Notes under the pieces: model-generated
Told to the model about the DNA's origin: nothing
The model's input: the letters and a program-made list of their open reading frames with translations, nothing else
The model's database searches: none
Assembly: GCF_009720145.1 (NCBI RefSeq)
Contig: NZ_CP046253.1
Location: 62,001 to 126,000, forward strand
Direction: 5' to 3'
From: Sphingobium sp. CAP-1
Lineage (GTDB): Bacteria; Pseudomonadota; Alphaproteobacteria; Sphingomonadales; Sphingomonadaceae
DNA: 64,000 bases
Position numbers and translations under genes: made by a program
Part shown: in pieces, positions 8,567 to 17,546 of the stretch
How positions within the stretch are numbered: position 1 is the stretch's first letter
How the letters are laid out: every line of letters starts with the position of its first letter

Positions 8567-9424
8567 TCAGCCCGCCATCCTGTCCGCCGCCATCACCGTG
8601 TTACTGAGCAGGCAGGCGATGGTCATCGGCCCGACCCCGCCCGGCACCGGCGTCACCGCCCTGGCATGGTCCAGTTCGTGGGTCGCGCAATCGCCGACGA
8701 TGCGGCTGGTCCCGTCATGATCGATGACGCGGGTGATGCCCACGTCGATCACCACCGCGCCCGGTTTCACCCAATAGCCGCGCACCAGATGCGGGGCGCC
8801 CGCCGCTGCCACGATCACGTCGGCGGCGCGGGCGATGTCGGGCAGGTTGCGGGTTTCGATATGTGTCACCGTCACCGTCGCCTCCCGCTCCAGCAGCAGC
8901 ATGGCGACCGGTTTGCCGACAATATTGGACTTGCCGATCACCACCACATTGAGGCCGCGATAATCGTCGATCACGCTGTCGAGCAGCATCATGATGCCCA
9001 GCGGTGTGCAGGGCACCAGCCCGCGCGTACCGGTCGACAGGCGGCCGACATTGACGGGGTGGAAGCCGTCGACATCCTTGGCCGGGTCGATGCGATCCAG
9101 CACGCGGGTCGCATCGATGCCGGCGGGCAGGGGGAGTTGCACCAATATGCCATGCACCGCCGGATCGGCGTTCAGCGCGTCGATCAGGTCGCACAGCGCC
9201 ACTTCGTCGCAATCGGCCGCCAGCCGATGCTCGATCGACCGGATGCCGGCCTTGCGGCATTCACCAATCTTGCGCCGAACATAGATGTCGCTGGCCGGAT
9301 TGTCGCCGACCAATATCACCGCCAGCGCCGGATCTACCCCGCTCGTTCTCAGTCGTTCGACGGAGGCAGCCGTCCGGTCCGACAGTGCGCGCGCCATCGC
9401 GCGGCCGTCGATCATCATACTCAT
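8567..9424 (-). CDS. folD: Methylene-THF dehydrogenase/cyclohydrolase
   Basis: A 285-residue FolD. The catalytic Y48-x3-K52 is present in YVRRK, VQLPLP lies at about residues 95-100, KDVDGFHP follows, the NADP loop is GKSNIVGKP at about 164-172 and PVPGGVGPMT is near the end. It oxidises 5,10-methylene-THF to methenyl-THF and hydrolyses it to 10-formyl-THF. It lies 5 bp after purU and 1 bp before folB. Together with MetF and PurU it can carry a methyl group from THF to formate. Confidence 0.93.
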   Translation of the reverse strand: MSMMIDGRAMARALSDRTAASVERLRTSGVDPALAVILVGDNPASDIYVRRKIGECRKAGIRSIEHRLAADCDEVALCDLIDALNADPAVHGILVQLPLPAGIDATRVLDRIDPAKDVDGFHPVNVGRLSTGTRGLVPCTPLGIMMLLDSVIDDYRGLNVVVIGKSNIVGKPVAMLLLEREATVTVTHIETRNLPDIARAADVIVAAAGAPHLVRGYWVKPGAVVIDVGITRVIDHDGTSRIVGDCATHELDHARAVTPVPGGVGPMTIACLLSNTVMAADRMAG

Positions 9425-9429
9425 GCGGG

Positions 9430-10287
9430 TCAGCCCCGGAATACGACAGTGCGCGAGTCATTCATAAAGACGCGATCCTGCAAATGGAGGCGCACTGCTT
9501 CGGCCAGAACGCGGCGCTCGATGTCGCGGCCGCGCCGGACCAGTTCGTCAGGCACGTCGGCATGGCCGATCATTTCGACATCCTGATGGATGATCGGGCC
9601 TTCGTCGAGGTCGGCCGTGACATAATGGCCGGTCGCGCCAATCATCTTCACGCCGCGCTCATAGGCCTGGTGATAGGGCTTGGCGCCCTTGAAACCGGGC
9701 AGGAAGCTATGATGGATGTTGATGCAGCGCCCCGACAGAAACGCCGCCAGATCATCGCTCAATATCTGCATATAACGCGCCAGCACCACCAGATCCGCGC
9801 CGGTGTCCGTCACCACCGCTTTGATCTGCGCTTCCTGCTGCGGCTTGCTGTCCTTGGAGATCGGGAAATGGTGATAGGGAATGTCGCCAATCGATGAAAC
9901 CTTCAGTGCTTCGCGTGGGTGGTTGGAAATGATCCCTACCACTTCCATGGGCAGTTCGCCGATTCGCTGGCGATACAACAAGTCGCCCAGGCAATGGTCG
10001 AACTTGCTGACCATCAGCAACACCTTCTGTCGGGCGTTGCGCAGGCGCATATTCCATACCATCGCATTGTTGCCTGCCAGCGGAGCAAAGCTGTGCTGCA
10101 ACCCGGCCAAGGTCACATTGCTGCCCGGCGCGAATTCGACACGCATGAAGAAGCGACCGGCGACCAGATCATTATACTGCTGCGCATCGAGAATATTGCA
10201 GCCATTGCGTGTCAGGAAGGATGCAACATCGGCCACCAGGCCGGGGCGGTCATTGCATTGCAAGGTCAAGAGTAGGGGGGCGGTCAC
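9430..10287 (-). CDS. purU: Formyltetrahydrofolate deformylase
   Basis: A 285-residue protein with an N-terminal ACT domain (residues 1 to about 80, CNDRPGLVADVASFL) and a formyltransferase-fold catalytic domain. That domain carries the NIHHSFLPGFKGAKPY segment and the HYVTADLDEGPI segment, which include the catalytic Asn, His and Asp of the family. It hydrolyses 10-formyl-THF to formate and THF. Placed between metF and folD, it regenerates free THF for methyl transfer. The ACT domain suggests allosteric control by one-carbon status. Confidence 0.92.
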   Translation of the reverse strand: MTAPLLLTLQCNDRPGLVADVASFLTRNGCNILDAQQYNDLVAGRFFMRVEFAPGSNVTLAGLQHSFAPLAGNNAMVWNMRLRNARQKVLLMVSKFDHCLGDLLYRQRIGELPMEVVGIISNHPREALKVSSIGDIPYHHFPISKDSKPQQEAQIKAVVTDTGADLVVLARYMQILSDDLAAFLSGRCINIHHSFLPGFKGAKPYHQAYERGVKMIGATGHYVTADLDEGPIIHQDVEMIGHADVPDELVRRGRDIERRVLAEAVRLHLQDRVFMNDSRTVVFRG

Positions 10288-10314
10288 GTCTATTCTCCTA
10301 ATTATCGGCGCCCT

Positions 10315-11178
10315 TCAACGAGGCGCGCGGTGATTTTCGATCCAGCGGACAGTGCGTTCTATGCCGCCAAACGGGTAGAAATGGAGGCGAACGTCGCCAT
10401 GGGATGGCAATATCCGCGCGGCCAGATCGTCGATCAGCCGTTCCGGGCCCGCAGTTCCGATCAGGCGGGTGATGGAAATGCCATATTTTGCCATGACCGC
10501 TGTAGACGCGCCGACGCCGCAGCGGCCCGCGAAGCGCAGCAATGTCTTGATGCCGGCGGGGCCGGGGATGCCAATCCGCACTGGGGCATCGATTCCCCAC
10601 CGCCGCAGATTGTCCAGCCAGGATACAAAGGGATCGGCATTGAACCCGAACTGGGTCACGATCAGCGGTTCCATACCGCGCCCAGCAATCTCGGCGCATT
10701 TGGATTGCAGGACATCCCAACATTGCGCTTCGCTCATATGCGGGTGGCCTTCGGGATGGCCGCCAACGCCCAGCGTCCGAATGCCGGCGCGTTCGAACGC
10801 GCCGGTCGCTATGAGCGCAGCGCTGTCCGAAAAGGGACCTTCAGGCAGAAGGGGATCGCCAGCGACCACAAAGCAGCGGGTAACGCCGGCTTGGGCTACG
10901 GCCGCGTGCAAATAGGTTTCGAAACTCCGCAGCGAGTCGATCCGCCTGGCCGAAAAATGCGGCATTGGCTCAAATCCCAGTTTGCGCACCGCCTGGGTCG
11001 CGGCAAGCCTGGATGAAGGATCCTCCCCCGGCAGAAAGGTGATCGCAATCTGCGTATCGGGGGCGATCAACGCCTTGCTGTCATGTAGGGCATCGACATC
11101 CTTGGCTGTGATTTCCAGCGAATAATGATCGCTCAACCGGGACGGAGAGAGGTGATAATCGTTTTGAAGCATGGGCAT
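10315..11178 (-). CDS. metF: Methylenetetrahydrofolate reductase
   Basis: A complete MetF of 287 residues. The expected active-site residues are present: Glu22 (SLEITAKD), Asp108 (VVAGDP) and Gln176 (VTQFGF). I chose ATG 11178 (MPMLQ) because GTGGAG lies about 6 nt upstream and the paralogue at the left edge also starts MP; an ATG at 11184 is possible. It is first in metF-purU-folD-folB. In this context it probably oxidises methyl-THF produced by O-demethylation, as proposed for metF next to ligM in Sphingobium SYK-6. The 190 bp upstream (11179-11368) hold GC-rich stems such as GACCGG/CCGGTC at 11292-11311 but no recognised operator. Confidence 0.92.
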   Translation of the reverse strand: MPMLQNDYHLSPSRLSDHYSLEITAKDVDALHDSKALIAPDTQIAITFLPGEDPSSRLAATQAVRKLGFEPMPHFSARRIDSLRSFETYLHAAVAQAGVTRCFVVAGDPLLPEGPFSDSAALIATGAFERAGIRTLGVGGHPEGHPHMSEAQCWDVLQSKCAEIAGRGMEPLIVTQFGFNADPFVSWLDNLRRWGIDAPVRIGIPGPAGIKTLLRFAGRCGVGASTAVMAKYGISITRLIGTAGPERLIDDLAARILPSHGDVRLHFYPFGGIERTVRWIENHRAPR

Positions 11179-11368
11179 GGTCATCTCCACAGACGGCTGT
11201 GCATGAATGCGCCGACGGGCGCGCGTCGCGGTAAGACGCACGGGTAAGGGCAGGGCCAAAGGCCCGTGGTTTGATCTGGCCGGGAAGGTTCGACCGGTTC
11301 GGCAGCCGGTCAGCTAGACCGGCGGCGCGGTGGCGCGGCTGAGAATTGGCTGCACAATCATCGATCCG

Positions 11369-11845
11369 TCATTCGACATATGGGATGCTGCGACCGGCGA
11401 TGATGACCAGCATCCAGATCAGGATCGATGCGGCGCTGATGACCTTGACGGCCATGCCGGTGTCGGTTGGACGACCTGCCAGATAGGGGCGGAACACAAT
11501 TAGTTCGAATGCCAGCGCATTGATACCTGCCAGCAGGATCAATCCCATCTTTGCCTGGAAAATGATATTGTCGAAATACATGGTCGGTTCGGCAAAGATG
11601 AATACGATCCCGGTCAGCAGGTTGACCGTGAAGGCTCCGATCGCGACGGGAACCATTTTGTGCGCTTCCTTGAAAGGGATCGCCTTCAGAAAGCCCAGTC
11701 CCCGCAAGTCGACGATCAGTATCGCTCCGAACAAAAGTGTCAGCCCCATGAAGTGAAGCGTCTCCGCCAAGGGGAAAGGCCAGCTATGATCCACCAGAAA
11801 CTGATGGAAAGCGGTACTGGCGAGCCAGTTGCTGATAGTCTGCAT
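11369..11845 (-). CDS. Four-helix membrane protein, DUF6644-like (second of pair)
   Basis: A 158-residue hydrophobic protein with about four membrane segments: ETLHFMGLTLLFGAILIVD, the TVNLLTGIVFIFA region, KMGLILLAGINALAF and the SILIWMLVIIAG end. A conserved His (ETLHFMG) in the first segment could bind a metal or haem. It resembles its neighbour at 11859-12344, and the two look like a tandem duplication. I assign DUF6644 by recall of pattern; function is unknown. They are 13 bp apart and expressed away from tripartite operator site 2. Confidence 0.6.
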   Translation of the reverse strand: MQTISNWLASTAFHQFLVDHSWPFPLAETLHFMGLTLLFGAILIVDLRGLGFLKAIPFKEAHKMVPVAIGAFTVNLLTGIVFIFAEPTMYFDNIIFQAKMGLILLAGINALAFELIVFRPYLAGRPTDTGMAVKVISAASILIWMLVIIAGRSIPYVE

Positions 11846-11858
11846 GTCCGCTTTTCCT

Positions 11859-12344
11859 TCAAAGGTCCATATAGGCGATCAGGCGTCCGCTCAGGATCAC
11901 GCTGAACCACCAGGTGAGGATGACGATGGCGGCCAGCCATTTCTGGCCGCGTGACGGTTCAAACGGCATGTTCGCCGCCGCACTCTGTGCTGCCGGTCGA
12001 ATGCTGGTGGCATAGAGGCGTTGGAACAGGATGCTGCCGATTACGATCATCAGAATCTTGATCTGGAATGGGCGATTGACGAACAGCCGATTCGCATCTG
12101 CCGCAAAAAGGGCGAGTCCGCTGGATGCGTTCAACAGGATGCCAAGCAGCCATATCGGTATCAGCGACTTGAGGGTAGAAAGCGGAAAGCCTGACGGAAA
12201 ACCCAGGATGCGCAGTCCCGTGACCGTGGTTAGTCCGACCACGATCGCCATGCCGACCGCGTGGGCGGACAGGGTGAAGGGGTAACCCCACACCGATAAT
12301 TGAATCCATGTCGCTATGGATGTTGATTCCAGCCAATCCAGCAT
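11859..12344 (-). CDS. Four-helix membrane protein, DUF6644-like (first of pair)
   Basis: A 161-residue protein with about four membrane helices. The first helix contains TLSAHAVGMAIVVG, whose His parallels ETLHFMG in the downstream paralogue. Both proteins end in a helix followed by a short Gly-Arg-x-Ile-x-Tyr tail (GRLIAYMDL here, GRSIPYVE there). A GGACGGAAG sequence directly precedes the ATG. It is divergent from the aldehyde dehydrogenase at 12594, with tripartite operator site 2 between them. DUF6644 and DUF6152 proteins (one is at 29490) are often neighbours in sphingomonads, to my recollection. Function is unknown. Confidence 0.6.
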   Translation of the reverse strand: MLDWLESTSIATWIQLSVWGYPFTLSAHAVGMAIVVGLTTVTGLRILGFPSGFPLSTLKSLIPIWLLGILLNASSGLALFAADANRLFVNRPFQIKILMIVIGSILFQRLYATSIRPAAQSAAANMPFEPSRGQKWLAAIVILTWWFSVILSGRLIAYMDL

Positions 12345-12476
12345 CTTCCGTCCTTTTGCCTACCCGCTCGACAGTCAAGCCGATCATAAATCGCCCGGCA
12401 AGTCTCTATGCGCCCATTTTGGGAACGCAGGGTCGCTTTGCCGAGCCGCGAGATCACCGCCTCGTAATTTTCATAA

Positions 12477-12511
12477 TGGGCGCATATCGCCCACTAACTC
12501 AATTTTCGCCC
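12477..12511. promoter_or_regulatory. Tripartite operator, site 2
   Basis: The palindrome TGGGCG-CATAT-CGCCCA lies at 12477-12493, with a third half-site CGCCC at 12507-12511, exactly 19 bp after the palindrome's CGCCC (12488). It is between the DUF6644 pair (start 12344, minus) and the aldehyde dehydrogenase (start 12594, plus). A TTGACG that could be a -35 box for the plus-strand gene follows immediately at 12512. Confidence 0.75.
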
Positions 12512-12593
12512 TTGACGTTACTCAAACAGTGTCTAGGGTGCAAGAGGCTCGGTGAGGCATCCGACGAATTTCAACTTCCTTTGCTGAAGGTGC

Positions 12594-14114
12594 ATGATGG
12601 CCTCCAACTTGATTGATCTTGATACTGACTATGGCATCGGCGCCGCCGCGCAGGCGTTTCTGGCGCGCGCCGGGAAAATGCTGATTGGCGGCCAATGGGT
12701 CGATTCCGCGTCAGGCGAATTTTTCGAAACCCGCGATCCCGCCACCGGCCGGATCATTGGTCGAGTCGCCGCAGGCGATGCGGAAGACGTGGACAAGGCT
12801 GTTCGGGCCGCGCGGAATACGCTGGAAGGTCGCTTATGGGGCGGAATGTTGCCCGCCGCGCGTGAAAAGTTGCTGCTTAACCTTGCAGATTTGGTGGAGC
12901 GACACGCCGAAGAACTGATCGAGCTGGAATCGCTCGACAATGGCAAGCCCGTGACGATCGCACGCATGATCGATATCGGCCGGGCGCCCAATTTCATCCG
13001 CTACATGGCGGGATGGGCGACCAAGATCGAGGGCGCAACCATCACGCCCTCCGTTGCGATGGGGCCACATGCGCGCTTCCATGCCTACACGCTCAAGGAG
13101 CCGGTTGGCGTCGTCGGCGGCATCATTCCGTGGAATTTCCCCTTTGTCATGGCGCTGTGGAAAACCTGCCCCGCGCTGGCGACGGGCAGCACGGTCGTCC
13201 TCAAGCCGGCGGAACAAACGCCGTTGACGGCGCTGCGACTGGGCGAATTGATTCAGGAGGCGGGATTCCCGGATGGTGTCGTCAACATCGTCACCGGCCT
13301 TGGCGAAACGGCCGGTGCGGCGCTGGCCCGCCATCCCGGCATCGACAAGATCGCCTTCACCGGATCAACCGCCGTGGGCAAGGCGATCGCGCGCGCAGCG
13401 GCTGACAATGTGACGCGGGTCACGCTGGAACTGGGCGGGAAATCGCCGGTCATCATCATGCCCGACGCCGACCTGGATCAGGCGATAGTGGGTGCTGCGC
13501 GGGCCATTTTCTTCAACGCCGGCCAGGTGTGCGGGGCGGGATCGCGCCTGTTCGTGCATAACGCCATATATGATGAAGTGCTGAGCGGGATTGCCCGGAT
13601 CGCCAGCGCCATGAAGATTGGTCCGGGGCTCGATCCGGCCACAGAAATGGGGCCGTTGGTGTCGGAAGAGCAGCGGCAACGGGTTCTCCACTATATCGAA
13701 AGTGGCTTGAGTGAAGGCGGCGAACTTCTGGCTGGCGGCAACGTGAGGGCTGGTGATGGCTATTTCGTTACGCCCACCGTATTCGGTCGCGTGAAGCCTG
13801 AAATGACGGTTGCGCGGGAGGAGATTTTCGGTCCCGTCCTGGCTGCGGCCTCTTTCGAGACGATCGATGAAGTCGTCAATCTCGCAAATGATAGCCAATA
13901 TGGTCTTGTCGCGGGGATCTGGTCGACGAATATCAATGTTGTTCACAGAATGATACCGAGAATCAGATCCGGAACAGTCTATGTCAATGCACATAATCTG
14001 ATGGACCCCGCTGTTCCATTCGGCGGCAACAAGCAATCCGGATATGGAAGAGAAATGTCGAAGATGGCCATCGATATGTATACGGAGACGAAGTCAGTCT
14101 ACATTGCATATTGA
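12594..14114 (+). CDS. NAD(P)-dependent aldehyde dehydrogenase
   Basis: A 506-residue ALDH. The oxyanion Asn181 lies in IPWNFPF, Glu279 in LELGGKSP and the nucleophile Cys313 in GQVCGAGSR. The GFPDGVVNIVTG and FTGSTAVGK segments are typical of the phenylacetaldehyde/betaine aldehyde dehydrogenase branch. It oxidises an aldehyde to a carboxylic acid. It is 46 bp upstream of a TonB receptor in the same direction, so import and oxidation may be co-regulated. Its promoter holds tripartite operator site 2. An arylacetaldehyde substrate would fit the hpa genes downstream, but this is inference. Confidence 0.88.
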   Translation: MMASNLIDLDTDYGIGAAAQAFLARAGKMLIGGQWVDSASGEFFETRDPATGRIIGRVAAGDAEDVDKAVRAARNTLEGRLWGGMLPAAREKLLLNLADLVERHAEELIELESLDNGKPVTIARMIDIGRAPNFIRYMAGWATKIEGATITPSVAMGPHARFHAYTLKEPVGVVGGIIPWNFPFVMALWKTCPALATGSTVVLKPAEQTPLTALRLGELIQEAGFPDGVVNIVTGLGETAGAALARHPGIDKIAFTGSTAVGKAIARAAADNVTRVTLELGGKSPVIIMPDADLDQAIVGAARAIFFNAGQVCGAGSRLFVHNAIYDEVLSGIARIASAMKIGPGLDPATEMGPLVSEEQRQRVLHYIESGLSEGGELLAGGNVRAGDGYFVTPTVFGRVKPEMTVAREEIFGPVLAAASFETIDEVVNLANDSQYGLVAGIWSTNINVVHRMIPRIRSGTVYVNAHNLMDPAVPFGGNKQSGYGREMSKMAIDMYTETKSVYIAY

Positions 14115-14160
14115 TCGTCATGCATCTTGTTATGGAACCAGATAAAAAGGGGACAGGGAA

Positions 14161-16440
14161 ATGACCGTAACAAAATACATGCACATAAATAATCGCGCAA
14201 TTGCCATTGCCGGGGGGGCAATGGCCAGCGTCCTGGCATTTGCGACGCCGACGGTGTTCGCGCAGGAGGCCGACGGCGGCGGATCGCAACTAACGGACAT
14301 CGTCGTCACCGCCACGCGGCGCGAGACGACGATTCAGGAAACACCGCTGTCCATTTCGGCCATTGGCGGGGAATCGCTTCAGAAAAGTGGCATTTCCAAT
14401 CCGCAGGATCTTTCGGGCTTTGCGCCCACATTGCATGTCGATCAGGGTTTGAGCGCCAGCCAGACCCATGTGTCCATCCGTGGCATCGCGGCCAGCGGCT
14501 TCAACGTGTCCATCGGCGCCCCGATCGCAACCTATATCGATGATGTGTACCAGCCCTTTCAATGGGGCAGCGCGACGCAGATGTACGACATGGCGCGCGT
14601 GGAAGTGCTGCGTGGCCCGCAGGGCACGTTGTTCGGCAAGAATGCGACCGGTGGCGCTCTCGGCTTCTTTTCGCAAACGCCTAAATTCGCCAATGAAGGC
14701 TATGCCACGGCGGAACTGGGCGGCGGCGACTTCACGGCCTATTCGGCGGAAGGCGCCCTGAACGTCAAGGCGTCCGATACGCTCGCCTTCCGCGTCAGTG
14801 GACGCTATAGTGGTCGTGATCCCTATATCGACAATCTGGTTTCGTCCGCGCCCGGCGGTCAACGCGAGCTGGGTGAGGAGGATAATTACAATCTTCGAGT
14901 TCAGGCCCGCTGGGAACCGACAGACACGACCAAGGTCAATCTGAAATTTCACTATATGAAGTCCACCAGCGATGGTCCGATCTATTGGTCCGATCGCGTC
15001 CTGCCGGGTGGGTCGCCTTACCTGGCGAGCTTCTTCGACGGCGTGACCTTCCCAACCAATATCCGGGATGTCGGCCAGAATGTGATCAGTCATGAAAAAT
15101 TCGACGGCCATGGTCTGACGCTGAATGTGGAGCAGGACATTGGCGACTATGTGCTGACCTCCATCACCAACTGGCAGAAGGGCGAGTTCGGCTATCAGTC
15201 GAATGACGACGGCACCGCTGCCGCGTTCAGCGTGTCCTTTCAGGGCGCGAAGATCGAACAATATAGCCAGGAATTGCGCATCGCGTCGCCGGCCGACAAG
15301 CCATTCCGTTGGCTGATCGGCGGTTTCTACCAGCATGACGACATGACTAGCGATCAGGGTTTCGACTTCCTCGGCGACTATGCCGGCACGATCCAGAAGC
15401 CCAAGACCGATGCCGTTGCCCTGTTCGGGTCTGCAACCTATGACCTGACGGATCGTTTTTCGCTGACCGGCGGGCTGCGTTATTCGGAAGAAAAGAAGAA
15501 GCACCGGGCAGAATCGATCAATTACAAGACCCTGCCGGCGGGTATTTCGGTCACCAAATTTGCTGATGCCTATGCCTATCTGACCGATCCAGCGACCGAT
15601 AGCTGCTATGGTATACTCTGCTATCAGTCGGATTCGTTGAGCGGCAAATGGGACAGCGTTACCTGGGATGCTACCGCCAATTTCAAGCCGACCGAGAAAA
15701 GCCTGATCTTCGCACGCGTATCGACGGGCTTCCGTTCGGGCAACCTGCCCTTCCAGTCCGCGCTGCTGGGCACGGCAGAACCCAAATTGTCGACGCTGGA
15801 CCCGGAAAAGGTTACGTCCTACGAACTGGGTTTCAAGTCGCAATGGCTGGACAATAGCCTGCGCCTGAACGGTGCGGTCTATTATACCGATTATCGCGAC
15901 CTCCAGTTGCAGGTTTCATCGCCATTTGGCAACGGCACTCTGTTGCAGAACGCAGGCAAGGCCAGGATCAAGGGCGCCGAACTGGAATTCGAATATAGCC
16001 CCAGTCGCGCGTTCCTGCTGTTCGGGTCGCTGGCCTATATCGATGCCACATATAAGGACTTTTTCGACGAGGTCGCCAATGTCGACCGCGCCGGCAACCC
16101 CTTGCCCTATGCGCCGAAATGGACAGCAAATCTGGGTGTGCGTTACACGGTGGAATTGAAGGATGTGGACGTAGAATTGTCCACCAACTGGCGCTACCAG
16201 GCGAAGCATTACATGGATTCCACGCGGAATCCGCTGGCTATGGCTGACTCTCGCACCGTTGGCGATGCGCAGATCAGCTTCACGCCGAAAAAGACGCCAG
16301 ACCTGTCACTGTCCTTCTTCGTTCGTAACATCGCGAATGAAAAAATCCGGTCCTTCCAATATGTTCTGGCAGGCACCGTCGCGCCCGCAGTTTATCAGCC
16401 CAAGCGGACCTATGGCGGCCGCATCAGCTATAAATTCTGA
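14161..16440 (+). CDS. TonB-dependent outer-membrane receptor
   Basis: A 759-residue receptor. The signal peptide ends around AFATPTVFAQ, the TonB box is DIVVTATRR at about residues 43-51, the plug domain includes VEVLRGPQGTLFGKNATGG, and a long beta-barrel ends in an aromatic residue (RISYKF). GACAGGGAA precedes the ATG; an ATG at 14179 is an alternative. Sphingomonads use many such receptors for aromatic or sugar uptake. It lies between an ALDH and a DapA-like aldolase, which suggests a catabolic substrate rather than iron. The hairpin after it may separate it from the aldolase. Confidence 0.9.
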   Translation: MTVTKYMHINNRAIAIAGGAMASVLAFATPTVFAQEADGGGSQLTDIVVTATRRETTIQETPLSISAIGGESLQKSGISNPQDLSGFAPTLHVDQGLSASQTHVSIRGIAASGFNVSIGAPIATYIDDVYQPFQWGSATQMYDMARVEVLRGPQGTLFGKNATGGALGFFSQTPKFANEGYATAELGGGDFTAYSAEGALNVKASDTLAFRVSGRYSGRDPYIDNLVSSAPGGQRELGEEDNYNLRVQARWEPTDTTKVNLKFHYMKSTSDGPIYWSDRVLPGGSPYLASFFDGVTFPTNIRDVGQNVISHEKFDGHGLTLNVEQDIGDYVLTSITNWQKGEFGYQSNDDGTAAAFSVSFQGAKIEQYSQELRIASPADKPFRWLIGGFYQHDDMTSDQGFDFLGDYAGTIQKPKTDAVALFGSATYDLTDRFSLTGGLRYSEEKKKHRAESINYKTLPAGISVTKFADAYAYLTDPATDSCYGILCYQSDSLSGKWDSVTWDATANFKPTEKSLIFARVSTGFRSGNLPFQSALLGTAEPKLSTLDPEKVTSYELGFKSQWLDNSLRLNGAVYYTDYRDLQLQVSSPFGNGTLLQNAGKARIKGAELEFEYSPSRAFLLFGSLAYIDATYKDFFDEVANVDRAGNPLPYAPKWTANLGVRYTVELKDVDVELSTNWRYQAKHYMDSTRNPLAMADSRTVGDAQISFTPKKTPDLSLSFFVRNIANEKIRSFQYVLAGTVAPAVYQPKRTYGGRISYKF

Positions 16441-16448
16441 CGGAAAAT

Positions 16449-16476
16449 CCCTTGCCGGGCGCTGGCCCGGCAAGGG
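16449..16476 (+). terminator. Perfect hairpin between TonB receptor and aldolase genes
   Basis: CCCTTGCCGGGC and GCCCGGCAAGGG form a perfect 12-bp stem with a GCTG loop, 8 bp after the receptor stop codon. No T-run follows. It may partly terminate transcription or stabilise the receptor mRNA 3' end while allowing read-through to the aldolase. Confidence 0.6.
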
Positions 16477-16505
16477 CAAGGCATGAAGATAAAGAGGATT
16501 TTACA

Positions 16506-17465
16506 GTGAGCAGTGCGATCTCCGCAGACAAGATCCGGGGGTTCATTGCCCCCATTCCAACCGTTTTCGACGGCAAGGGTGAACCGGACCTGCCGCTCAT
16601 CGCCCAAATGGCCGATTTTTTTCTGGAAGCAGGCGTACACGGCTTTTTCGTGCTGGGTTCGCTGGGCATGGGGCCGGTTTGCACCAATGAGCAGCGCAAG
16701 GCCGTCGCCGAAGCTGTGATCGACCGGGTCGCCCGTCGTGTGCCGGTGATGATCCAGGTCGGCGCGACCGAACCCTATTCCAGCATGGAACTGGCTGCCC
16801 ATGCGCAGGCAGCCGGTGCGGACGCGATCGGCGTCGTCGGCCCCTATTATTTCAACAATCGCACCGAATGGGAACTGATCGAACATTACCGGTTGATTGG
16901 CACGGCGTCTGACCTGCCGATGCTGCTCTATAATAATCCGCTCTATTCGGGCTATCCCTGCCCGCCGGAACTGATGGTCAAGATCCGTAATGTCGTGCCG
17001 ACCGTATTCGGTGGCAAACTGGCACGCGGCAATCCGGTCGAGGCGTTGCGTTATATCGATGTGCTGGGACCGGACTTCACGGCCTTCACGCCGATCGAGG
17101 TTGTCGTACCGGGTGTCGAACTGGGCGTCGCTGGATCGATCGCTGCCGGGCCGGTGGCTGTGGTCCCGGAATTGGGCGTGGCGCTGGTGGAAGCTGCACA
17201 GAATGGCGAACTGGACCTTGCGGTAAAGTTGCAGGTCGCGATGCTGCGCTATTATCGTAAGCAGGAATATTTCTGGAAAACCTATGGCCGGGGCGAATAT
17301 TGCGAGGGCTGGCGCCTGCGCGGCTTCGACATTGTCGAATATCCCCGCTGGCCTACGCCTCCGATGAGCGAAGAGGACAAGCGCCGTTACAAGGCGAATA
17401 TGGACGACTTCTTCGTCGAGGTGGAAGGGCTTTTGGGGCGGAAGGTCCGTGTTGCGGGCCGATAA
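16506..17465 (+). CDS. DapA/NanA-family class I aldolase
   Basis: A 319-residue TIM-barrel protein of the dihydrodipicolinate synthase superfamily. FVLGSLGMGP replaces the usual GTTGE loop, LLYNNP supplies the Tyr of the catalytic triad and GGKLARG supplies the Schiff-base Lys. Homology begins at VSSAIS, so I chose GTG 16506, preceded by AAGAGGA. The family includes lyases and hydratase-aldolases acting on pyruvate adducts. It follows a TonB receptor and precedes the hpa cluster on the opposite strand, so a pyruvate-releasing catabolic aldolase is plausible. The altered substrate loop argues against true DapA. Confidence 0.78.
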   Translation: MSSAISADKIRGFIAPIPTVFDGKGEPDLPLIAQMADFFLEAGVHGFFVLGSLGMGPVCTNEQRKAVAEAVIDRVARRVPVMIQVGATEPYSSMELAAHAQAAGADAIGVVGPYYFNNRTEWELIEHYRLIGTASDLPMLLYNNPLYSGYPCPPELMVKIRNVVPTVFGGKLARGNPVEALRYIDVLGPDFTAFTPIEVVVPGVELGVAGSIAAGPVAVVPELGVALVEAAQNGELDLAVKLQVAMLRYYRKQEYFWKTYGRGEYCEGWRLRGFDIVEYPRWPTPPMSEEDKRRYKANMDDFFVEVEGLLGRKVRVAGR

Positions 17466-17488
17466 GAAAGACGAACTCCCAAGCGAAG

Positions 17489-17521
17489 CGGCCCGATCTC
17501 ATATAGGTCGGGCCGTTTTTT
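17489..17521 (+). terminator. Rho-independent terminator
   Basis: CGGCCCGA (17489-17496) and TCGGGCCG (17508-17515) form an 8-bp stem followed by a run of six T. It lies 23 bp downstream of the aldolase stop, between the convergent aldolase and hpaI genes. Confidence 0.85.
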
Positions 17522-17546
17522 GGGACCAGGTTGCATCTTAAGCGCC

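Noticed and set aside
14290..15843. A 517-codon minus-strand frame
   Set aside because: It is the shadow of the TonB receptor; its translation is Arg-rich and low in homology.
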